DNA of 64,000 nucleotides, taken from Flectonema sp. DT1601. Taxonomy: Eukaryota; Euglenozoa; Diplonemea; Diplonemida; Diplonemidae. The notes under the pieces were generated by a model. The model was not told where the DNA came from and made no database searches. It saw only the letters and a program-made list of their open reading frames with translations. Each line of letters opens with the position of its first letter. Position 1 is the first letter of the stretch. Position numbers and translations under genes: made by a program. The DNA lies in assembly GCA_964019425.1 (NCBI GenBank), contig OZ025791.1, positions 782,501 through 846,500 on the forward strand, written 5' to 3'. Of this stretch, positions 54,801 through 62,830 are shown piece after piece.

Positions 54801-55394
54801 GGTACTAACGCTTCTGCTTCCAATGCTTTGTTTTCTAGGATGTTCCGAACTCTCCAAAATGCTAATTTAGTCGCAAAGGCAGAATTCGACGTACAAACAA
54901 CTGTAGCAGGAAACACAACTCAGATGGCAGACCTGGTTAAAACCAGTATCCAAGAAGACTTAAAGAATCCAGCTAACTCAGTCTTAGTACAAGGATCTAG
55001 TGCTGTGTTCTCAAATGCTAATGCAAGCGCTATGACTGGTTTGTTTTTGTTTTGTTTTATTTTATTTTATTTTTTGTGCTCGGCAACAAGTATTAAAGGG
55101 TTTGCTTAGGAATTCTTATTTGGGGAAAAAAAAAAAAAAACAGCGGCTCCGGAAGTAACATGGGCTCCAACAGCAGTACCAACACCGTTGCCGACAGGAT
55201 CGCCAACATTGGTGCCAACACCAGCACCGGATACAGACGTGCCTCCCCCACCGACACCTGTTCCTACTGCTGCTCCGAGGACGCCGACACCTACGATTAC
55301 ACCTGTGAATCCACCTTCAAGTTCATGTGTTGTTGGCCCTGGTTGGATAGCATTAGTAGTTTCTTTGATTATATCCCTTGTGACCTTTATGTGA
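39840..55394 (+). CDS. giant Ser-rich, probably GPI-anchored surface protein, 5,149 aa, two exons
   Basis: Exon 1 is 39840-55038 and exon 2 is 55144-55394. Order: signal peptide (MYRNMSPNIIFGSLVVLGLI ... GMEGAG); Ser-rich repeats to about residue 660 built from SLSLS and VSLSLPTGTAT units; then more than 4,000 residues of non-repetitive ectodomain with many N-glycosylation sites. In its first half a motif like YKVCY recurs at least eight times (KKYDVCF, QWYVCYR, GTYKVCYR, NLYKLCYK, GDYHLCV, VEYKVCV, GQYKVCYK, QQFKVCM). Later CxxC units recur (CYGCEFTF, CEACTLQI, CSSCSLSLEY, CFKCKVTF). A nine-Pro run and a short SEA-like region follow. Exon 2 adds a Pro/Thr stalk and ends VGPGWIALVVSLIISLVTFM with no cytoplasmic tail, as in GPI signals. 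The role is probably adhesion or coat; no exact family recognised. Confidence 0.93.
39920..41832 (+). repeat. Ser-rich coding repeats with recent 60-base duplications
   Basis: The DNA encodes hundreds of Ser in SLS, SHS, SSS and SLPTGTAT patterns, using TCA, TCG, AGT and AGC mixed. Two perfect or near-perfect 60-base tandem duplications (20 residues) stand out: 40819-40878 with 40879-40938, and 41281-41340 with 41341-41400 (the latter's copy diverging after about 40 bases). The mix of codons elsewhere shows the older array has drifted while still selected for Ser. Confidence 0.95.
55039..55143 (+). other. terminal 105-base intron of the giant gene
   Basis: Exon 1 ends ATGACTG and the intron begins GTTTGT. 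It is T-rich, then has GGGG and an A run, and ends ACAG. Phase 1 at both ends completes an Ala codon (G + CG). Retained, the intron gives a truncated protein with a Phe/Leu-rich tail and a stop at 55109. Removed, it attaches the Pro/Thr stalk and the membrane anchor. A 3' splice site preceded by an A run rather than pyrimidines is unusual, and the same pattern recurs at 59088. Confidence 0.85.
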
Positions 55395-56867
55395 AAACTT
55401 TTTCCCCTTCCGACTACCCCATTTGATTTCCTCTATTGTTCATGTCCACTCAATTAGAACATTTTAACAAATGTATCCTGTTGTACCATTCGCATGCGAG
55501 CTCCTTATGTCTGTTAAGCTGTGATGCTTGTTTCACGTCTCGTTTATCAAGTAACCCCCTTCTGAACAGTAAGATTACTTGCACCCATTTGATGTCCCAT
55601 GTAACACAAAAATATTTTTTTTTTTGTTGTCTTTTTGCTGTTTGCATTAGGATTAGTGCGCTAAGACATTTACACAGTCTTTTGTGTTGCATTTCATCCC
55701 TGTTGTGACAAATGATGGACCTGCAATCCTAACTTGAGGAGCAGTCTTCTCTCTTGAGTTTTTTAGTTTTAGTTTTTGTTTTTTTGTTTTGTATTCTTGT
55801 GAGCCAAAAAAAAAAAAAAAAAAAAAAATTCCACAAAACTGACTTGACTCATTCAAACATATTCAAAGTGAAATCAGTGGAGGGGATGTGGACATAACAA
55901 ACCAATCCGTAGGGTCACAATTATTGAGCAATTTATTATTGTGATCTCCTCTCTTGATTTTCTTTGTACACTTATTCAACTAGGGCTACCCATCACGTAG
56001 AATAATCTTATTGTTGTTATTAGATTATACTACTAGCACCAATGCTATTCTGAATTAAAAATATCTTTTTTTTTTTCACAAATTAAGTCTCACGGCTCAC
56101 TTCCCCTCTATTTTTCTTTAATCTATCCGAGGGAAGTATTTCCGAGGAGGAAAAAAAAAAAAAAAAAAAAAAAAAAATTCAATTTACACAAAAAAACTTC
56201 TGCATGAAAATAAGCAATTATTAATTACTACTGAGAAAAGAATACCAGAAATGTGTTCTATTTTATTTTTCGCTCAAAACATGGTATCCGTTGTGAATGT
56301 TAACTCCTTAAGAACAACTGTGATGTTTTGTAGCTCTTATTTTTAATTTTTCGATTCTCCGTTTTTTCTGTACAATTTAAGACGAGTCTCTCTCGCACAA
56401 ACAGTAAGTAAAAATAACAGTTTTCAAGCGAATTATGTGCGTATTATACATTTTTCCAAAAAATGGCAATTCATTTTTTACTTTTTTACACATCTCGTTG
56501 ATGTTGGGGAAAGAAGAGGTTTTTATCTGTTTTTTTCCTTGTACTTATTTGGGGAAGATCGCAGTGCCCCTCTCTGACTTTGAAAAAAAAAAAAAAAAAA
56601 AAAAAAAAATTGTTCGAAGCTTGTCCTTTGTGGTCCTCCTCTTCTCTCATCTCCGTATCCACAGAAGGGTCGAATTATTGTATGACTTTCTTGGTTTAAT
56701 ATTCTTGGCGTGCTTTTGCTCTCGCTCACACGTCCTCGACAGAGTATATTTTCTATTTTTGAATTTATTAGACTCCTAGTTCTCTGATATCTATTGTTTG
56801 GCTCTCTCTCTGGCATATGTGCTTGTGAACTTCGCTTGTATGAATAGTTCATTGGTTGTAATATGTG
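55395..56867. other. 3' flank of the giant gene and spacer
   Basis: Both strands have open frames at 55436-55708 (plus MSTQLEHFNKCILLYHSHAS from an ATG at 55442; minus MQHKRLCKCLSALILMQTAK from 55692). Because they overlap, at most one is real. A minus-strand frame ending at 55653 (TAPQVRIAGPSFVTTGMKCN) may be an exon. From 55.9 to 56.8 kb, A/T runs dominate and no gene is supported. Confidence 0.3.
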
Positions 56868-57259
56868 TTAAAAGCTCTTGTCCGGCTCCCATGGTTGTTT
56901 GTAAAGCGTCGGTTGCTGGGCCTGGTCAACCTGCAAAGCAAGACTGGGACAGTCTAAACGTTTTTTAATCTCTCTCTCCTCTTCCTCAATCATACGATCA
57001 GTCTCTTCTCCGATAACTTCTGGAGCAAAGTGACAACAAAAAAAAAGAAGAAAAAAAAAAAAAAAAAAAAAAAAAAGAATTTAGACAACGTTCTCTCATT
57101 CCCTTTATTATCAAAGAAGAAGAAGAAACGTCAACTGTGTTATCGCAGTTTGAATTTTCCAATCTTTGCTAAAGTGGAAGTACTGGCTAACTACTCTACG
57201 GTATTGAAACTACTTTGAGTAATCAGCTTATCCTCACAAATATATGTAACAACTGGCAT
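56868..57259 (-). CDS. candidate three-exon acidic/coiled protein, 96 aa
   Basis: Minus-strand exons 57259-57200 (MPVVTYICEDKLITQSSFNT), 57168-57090 (QRLENSNCDNTVDVSSSSLI, ending MRE) and 57019-56868 (QVIGEETDRMIEEEEREIKK, RLDCPSLALQVDQAQQPTLY, KQPWEPDKSF, TAA) join in phase. The second intron (70 bases) is a long T tract ending TTTGCTCCAG. The first would be only 31 bases, so translation may instead start at the ATG in exon 2 (MREQVIGEE). The last exon is the most convincing coding stretch in this spacer. More exons may lie upstream to 57745 (see the next entry). No family recognised. Confidence 0.48.
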
Positions 57260-58543
57260 ACCACATTCTTAATGTAGGAACCTAGTTGAGCACAAGTACC
57301 CGTCTAAGAATCCCTATCCCTGTTTTTCTTTTTTAAGTTAAACAATCAACTCTCACTATCTGCATTTGTTTACAACTGTAGTCTTATGCATAATATCCAT
57401 TGACTTACATATACTTGGTAAGCCAAGTCTGTGGTCTTCAGAGGAAATGGTGAATCTACTACCTATTAATCTATCGCCAGTGAGAGTCTCGCATCTGTGA
57501 GCTGTTTCTGGAGTTTTTGATTTCCCTAAATCACGTAAGGAACGTTGAAAAGAAAGAAAAAAAATAAAAATAAAAAGAAATCACTAGGACGACAGGGCGG
57601 ATTTTCCCCTTTCCTTTTAATCTTGCAGGTTTTACAATTGTAGCAAGCCCCTTCCCTTCCCTAAATTTTCTTTTCCCCCTCATGCATAACCCGCCGTTTA
57701 AAAAAAAAAAAAAAATCGAAACCGAAAGTAACTATCAGAATTCATAGTACAGCAATTGGGCAAGTTTGTCTTTAGTGATTACTTGCTTGGTTAAAATAGA
57801 ACTGCGGGCTCACTTTTTAAGGCACTCTTATGCGAGTTTAAACAGTTCACCCCTCCCTTCCCTCTCTTTTTTTATGAAATCGAAAAATCAAGTCTTCGGA
57901 GTTCCAAGTTTTGTGCCTTATTCAGTTTAAATTGTTTTCTTCAACCCCTCAGTAGTGGCGATTAGCCTTTCTTGTCCGTTCTCTCTTCTTTCTCATTGAA
58001 CTCGAAGAAGGAATTTAAAGGGGGAGAATGTGAATGTGCCAGCGCTACTTATGTTAAAATAGTTATTTGCTATATCTATGTTTCTGAGCCATGCAGTTTG
58101 GCTACCTTGGCCTGTCTTATTCGTAAGTTGGTCTTACCCTGAACGACACATATCAGCAGCCTTTGAGCTTATTATTGTTTTTGTAACAGCTATTGGTTTG
58201 GTGTGGGAGTGCACTGTACTCTTTATGCATTGATGTTGTTCTCTTTCTATCCCTTTAACTTCTCTACCCTCTCGTCGCCTCCCTCTCGTCACCTTCCCCT
58301 CATCTGTACATGAGCTTTTCTCTCTCTCCATTTTCCCTAACTTAATTTTTTTGTTTCTTTCTTTTCTGGGGAAGGCAGCATGTTGGCCCAGTGCCGAAAT
58401 TTATGTACCCTTAAAAGGGAAAAGAAGGAATACAAGAAAAAAAAAAAAAAAGTAGTGCGCAAAGCAAACGTCTCGACATATATACATTACACTTTTCGAA
58501 AGGCGTTGTTGAAGAATATTTACCCTTGAATTAACAACTTATT
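57260..58543. other. spacer with unresolved minus-strand exons
   Basis: On the minus strand between about 57745 and 57440 two overlapping readings are both open: a complete small protein (MNSDSYF, REGKGLATIVKPARLKGKGK, GNQKLQKQLTDARLSLAID) and a Cys-rich reading (CYNCKTCKIKRKGENPPC, then TPETAHRCETLTGDRLIG and SSEDHRLGLP) that could feed the gene at 56868-57259. Both use introns starting GTGATT and ending GATTTAG. I cannot choose. From 57.8 to 58.5 kb no gene is supported. Confidence 0.3.
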
Positions 58544-58777
58544 ATGTGTTTTGCCACTACAATTTGTTTCTACGCTACACCGAAAGAAAAGGAGAACACA
58601 AGTTTATTTTATTTTTTTCGTTTTTTGAAATCTTTTCTTTTCTCTTCTTCATTTAAAAAAAAAAAAAAAAAAACTCTTGTTGTTTTTCACTTTGAGTGGT
58701 GCTTTATTCTATCATTCTCTTTCACAGGTACTACGAGCCAGCAAATAAAAAAAATGGGTTCTGAATTCGGGGGTTAA
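58544..58777 (+). CDS. small split gene, 35 aa
   Basis: Exon 58544-58601 reads MCFATTICFYATPKEKENT. A 126-base T-rich intron (58602-58727) starts GTTTAT and ends ATTCTCTTTCACAG. Exon 58728-58777 adds TTSQQIKKMGSEFGG and TAA. Phase is 1/1. The intron length is a multiple of three and free of stops, so an unspliced 77-residue reading with Phe and Lys runs also exists. The spliced product is more plausible. No family recognised. It lies 115 bases upstream of the next gene on the same strand. Confidence 0.48.
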   Translation: MCFATTICFYATPKEKENTSLFYFFRFLKSFLFSSSFKKKKKKTLVVFHFEWCFILSFSFTGTTSQQIKKMGSEFGG

Positions 58778-58892
58778 TTTAATCAATGTTTCACAACAAG
58801 ATATATCCACGTAACATCTTTCTTTGTCTCTTCTAGGCTATTTGCCTCCCCTTACACCGAGCAAAAAAAAACAAAACAAAAAAAGTAAGAAA

Positions 58893-59223
58893 ATGGCCAC
58901 TGCAGCTGGTGCTATTGCCGCTCAACCAGTGCCTGTTGTAGCACAGCCTGCCCAGACACCGAATTACGGAAATGTATGTAAATTTGTTGAGTAGATTTGT
59001 GGTTGCTTGTGTTGGGATTCTCGAACTCACAAAAAAAACTAGCATGTGGTTTCTTCCAGGCATTTAAAAAAAAAAAAAAAAAAAACAGTTTCCAAAGAAG
59101 GTAAGGAAATGTATTCAAAAGGAATACGCATTTCTCAATAACACAATCGCGAATATGGAGCAAAAAAACATGAATTTGAAAGCAGGTTACAGCGCTGCTC
59201 AGCGTGAATATGCTTCCTCATAG
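58893..59223 (+). CDS. 71-residue protein, two exons
   Basis: Exon 58893-58973 encodes MATAAGAIAAQPVPVVAQPA and QTPNYGN and ends at the perfect donor GTATGT. The 115-base intron (58974-59088) ends in an A run and CAG. Exon 59089-59223 reads FPKKVRKCIQKEYAFLNNTI, ANMEQKNMNLKAGYSAAQRE, YASS, TAG. Phase is 0/0. An alternative acceptor TTCTTCCAG at 59059 gives a poorer reading. The Ala/Pro-rich head and the Lys/Asn/Gln-rich helical second half suggest a small subunit of a complex; no family recognised. A strong acceptor CTTTGTCTCTTCTAG lies about 55 bases upstream of the ATG. Confidence 0.68.
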
Positions 59224-59715
59224 TACACATCAGTCTTTGTGTGGACTTTGTTTGATGACGTGCGTCTTTCTTCTGTTTGTTTTGTTTGAATCAACTAACG
59301 ATGTTAGCAAGAATTACACGTCAGCAGCACTTTTTTCTTTTTTTTTTTTTTTTCTGACGTTTTTTTTTTTATTACACCTTTTCAACAACAAGAAGAATTT
59401 TTTTTTTGTTCTTTTTTTTTTTTTTTTGGAGAGCTTTTGTTACACTTTGATTTGTTTTTCACCGACCACGAGCCCTGTTGCTGATTAAGAAGCGGAAGAA
59501 AGAACTTAGGGGGAAAAAAAAAAAACGAAGAGCAAAAGATGGTGTTCTGTTCTCTTGAGCTTCGTATTTGTGGCTGTCAAGCATACATTTTCTTTTTTTC
59601 AAGTGCGGTAAAGTAGCAGTAATGGTTGTTATCCATTCATGAGTTGATGTGTTTGTTGTTCACTTCTCGTTGTAATGTTTATGTTCTCAACAGCTACCCA
59701 TCACAAGTATAAATT
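59224..59715. other. spacer and leader of the next gene
   Basis: T-rich in the middle, with frames of low complexity only. ATGTTCTCAACAG at about 59692 is an acceptor-like sequence 23 bases before the next ATG. Confidence 0.4.
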
Positions 59716-61356
59716 ATGACTTTCTCACCTCGCCTTCTTGGAGGAAGTTTGAGTCCAACTTACCACAGCCCGATGAGCCCAATGGCAGTTGTTGAAGATC
59801 CAATGCACGCTGTAGTTGGAAGAAATCTCGCGTTTGGAGAGACAGCAGCGAGGGTCGGGTCGGTTGAAGCAAATGCAAGAGCTGGTTTTCTTGCTAATCA
59901 CGCGTCGGTGTCATCTCATGCAGCCGCAGCTGCCCGTGCAGATACTGCCCATGCAGCAATGAGAACAGCTGGCCAGGGGTTTCGTGCGGTTGATGCAACT
60001 GCGAGAGAACACGCTGCCGGACTTGCTCACCACAGCGCTGCATTTAATGCGTCCGCTGCTGGTTCGGAACTCGCTAACAGAGATCTCGACTACCGTGCTC
60101 AACAAGGAACCTTGGCAGCTGCTGAGGGGCTTCTTGGAACTAGAGCACTTTCACGTGAAGCTGCTGGTCGCAATGCGTTTGAACGCGACGTGCACTCAGC
60201 AGCAGCAATCGACAGAGCTTCTTCTTTAGAAGCATTCAGACGAGACCGAGCAATTGACGCCGACACCACTGTGGCCAGAGCATCTGTTGCTGGGGCTGAT
60301 GCTGCCCAAGCTCGGGCTACCGAACGTGCGGCTGGTGCACTTGCACATGAAACACATGCCGCTGCTGCTGTGACGCGCTCTCGGGCGTCCCAGGCGGAAG
60401 TGCAGGCGCTCTCTGCTGAAAGAACAAGGGCTCAGTTGGCTGCCTCGGCAGCCAATGCGTCCGCCATGGCTCGCGATGCTGCCGCACGTGAACGTGCAGC
60501 TTGCACGGCACTAGCGTGTGCTGACAGAGATGCTGATTCTGCGAGACTCGTTGCATCACAGGCTCGTGCTGACGCTGCTTCTGTTGAACAGCAGGCCCGT
60601 TCTCGAGCACTTCAACACGGATCAATTCAATTGGATGCTGCGAATGCCAACAGAAGAGCGATGGCCGAGGACGCACAAGCAGTAGCAGCTACTTCTAGAG
60701 CAGCGTTGGCAGACCGTGACTCTCGCCTTGCTGCTGCCAATGCTGTCGCTGCAGCTCGTGAATCTGAGGCCGCACGGGCTGACCACGCCATCAGATGTGC
60801 TGATGAAAGAATTGCGAGAGGTGGTGTTGAGGAAGCCCACTCTTCACTCCGTCGCAGCGCATACATGTTGGACTCTGCGAATGCTAATTATTCTCATGCT
60901 ACAACACACGAAGCTGCAGCAAGAACACATGCGGGTGAAGCATTCGTTCACGCTTCCATTGAAAGGGCTCGTCACTTCCAGGAATCTCGTGCACTCGATG
61001 CGGCACATGCCAGGGAAGCTGTTTCCGCATCGAATGAGGCTCATGTTCATCATTCTTCAAGACTCGCTTCTTTAGATGCGGTACGCGCTCATGATGTTGC
61101 TGGACGTGCATCGCTAACACGTGCAATTCATGAGGCAAGTCCACGTAGAACCATGGCCTACTATGATGTCCCATCAGAGTATTCTTTATCTCCAAGGGGA
61201 TTGCCTATTGCTTTATCACCAACTGCGTTATCTCCAACTCACGCACGTCTTGCCGCATCTCCTCGAAGCTTCAGCACTACCGGAAGCCCCATTCTTGATG
61301 CAAAGCTTCGTACTCTCAGCTCACCCGTTGCGAGTCCACACAGTCGGTTTTACTAG
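59716..61356 (+). CDS. Ala/Arg/His-rich coiled-coil structural protein with one lysine, 546 aa
   Basis: Composition is extreme: Ala is by far the commonest residue, basic charge comes from Arg and His, and there is only one Lys (near residue 530) and no Trp. Residues ~45-470 form an almost unbroken Ala-rich helix with recurring AxxRAxAA, HAAAA and SRAxDA patterns, as in long cytoskeletal rods. Both ends carry Ser-Pro motifs: SPRLLGGSLSPTYHSPMSP at the start, and SPRGLPIALSPTALSPTHAR with ASPRSFSTTGSP at the end. Such SP-rich caps are common phosphorylation sites in filament proteins. Codon choice is GC-richer than in neighbouring genes. A filament or flagellar/cortical role is inference; no family recognised. 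Confidence 0.85.
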   Translation: MTFSPRLLGGSLSPTYHSPMSPMAVVEDPMHAVVGRNLAFGETAARVGSVEANARAGFLANHASVSSHAAAAARADTAHAAMRTAGQGFRAVDATAREHAAGLAHHSAAFNASAAGSELANRDLDYRAQQGTLAAAEGLLGTRALSREAAGRNAFERDVHSAAAIDRASSLEAFRRDRAIDADTTVARASVAGADAAQARATERAAGALAHETHAAAAVTRSRASQAEVQALSAERTRAQLAASAANASAMARDAAARERAACTALACADRDADSARLVASQARADAASVEQQARSRALQHGSIQLDAANANRRAMAEDAQAVAATSRAALADRDSRLAAANAVAAARESEAARADHAIRCADERIARGGVEEAHSSLRRSAYMLDSANANYSHATTHEAAARTHAGEAFVHASIERARHFQESRALDAAHAREAVSASNEAHVHHSSRLASLDAVRAHDVAGRASLTRAIHEASPRRTMAYYDVPSEYSLSPRGLPIALSPTALSPTHARLAASPRSFSTTGSPILDAKLRTLSSPVASPHSRFY

Positions 61357-62830
61357 TAGCTGTGAAGTGAAGAAAGAATTATAAAAGAAGAGTAATAAAC
61401 CAAAAGAAAGAAAGTCACATAAGGAGCTACATGTCTTTAGTTAGCTTTTCTTGTAAAATCTGTAAAAGTCACACGCGTAGTTCTTTATTTCTTTACAACA
61501 TCAAAATTATGAAAAAAAGAAAGAAAGAAACAACGAAAATAACCACATGATATGGCTTATAACTAATTGAGTGAAGTTGTTAATAGTGTATAGCATGGTT
61601 TGTACTTATTTGTATTGCTTCCCCCCTTTGCTGCCTTCCTAAAGTTGTTACTGTTTTTACATTGTCAAAGTTTCACCCCTTTGCTGCCTTTTTTCAACTG
61701 TACTTCTTTAGTACACTTGAATCAACGTTTCCTCTCCTCTTATTTTATTCGAGAGTGAATTTCTTTTTCTCTTGTTTTCTTCTTTTTTGTTTGTATTGTG
61801 AATAGTATTTCGAAGCTTGACTTGGTGATCAACAAAAAAAAAAAAAAAAAAAAAAAAACGAGTATTTATCTGGCAGAAAAGAAATACCTTATCTATAATT
61901 AAGGTAATAAAAAAGTATAATTGTACGAGTGTTTGCGTTCTTTCCAAGTGTGTGAAATGTGAAGTTGTTTCAGTTTTAATAAATCGTTAAGCGTCTTTCT
62001 GTTGACTCAGTGAGCTTGCATTGCTGTGCAACTGTAAACCTTTGTTGTGTTATCTTTATAAGTGTTATTCTTTACTCAAAAGAGTCTTTGGGTAGACGAA
62101 TTAGGTTGAGAATTATTTTTTCTTTTCTTGAACCTTTTTTTTTTATATCCCATTTTTTATCCCTTTTTCCCTTATATTATGTTTTATGATCTGTGGTCAG
62201 TAAAAATACTACCAACCCGCTAAGAAGATGTGTGTCATTTAAACTCTACCCTTTCAGCAGGGAAGTGATCAGCATTATTCCCTTAAATGAGGAATATTAT
62301 CGTTTTTTCAGTCGTCTCCAACGCAACGGGTCTTCCCTGTTGCTGTATGTCGAGACAACGACCTGATTCAGATATGATAAAGATTTTGAGTTTTTGTTAT
62401 ATTGTGTTTTTTAAATTTTTGGGGGATTTGCAATCTTGTTTTCTATGTATCTTTTGGTACTGTACATTTGCATTGCATTCCATTAGAAGGTATCATTATC
62501 TTGTTGATTTATTTATATTTTTGGTATCTGATCAATCAAGGGGGGAAAAAAAAAAAAAAAACAACGGTATCTTTTTTTTTCTTCAGTAGAGATGCTAACA
62601 TTTTCTTCCCTCAGAATGCGCGGTAGCCGCGCACTTTGAGTGCGAATCTACGTTGAGAAATATTTTTTTTTTAAAAAAGTATTATTTTTCTGCTGAAGTA
62701 ATGAAATTCCGTTTTCAAAAAAATGATCCACAACCGTCTCCACCCCCCATTTCAAGAAATGATCTTTTAAAGATAGGACAGTATCGATTAATGTAAAAAA
62801 ATATTTTATTTCTCAGGTCCCACGTAAAGA
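61357..62830. other. spacer and probable leader exons of the last gene
   Basis: Low-complexity DNA with acceptor-like ends at CCCTTTCAG (62256), TTTTTTCAG (62312, followed by the open reading SNATGLPCCCMSRQRPDS) and TTCTTCCCTCAG (62614). A 7-bp GC hairpin TGCGCGG-TAG-CCGCGCA lies at 62617-62633. The sequence TTTATTTCTCAGGTCCCACGTAAAGA leads to the next ATG. Probably leader exons, not a separate gene. Confidence 0.35.

Noticed and set aside
60317-61195. Several open frames on both strands inside the Ala-rich gene
   Set aside because: GCx-rich repetitive codons leave all frames open; only the frame starting at 59716 has a start, a stop and sensible caps.
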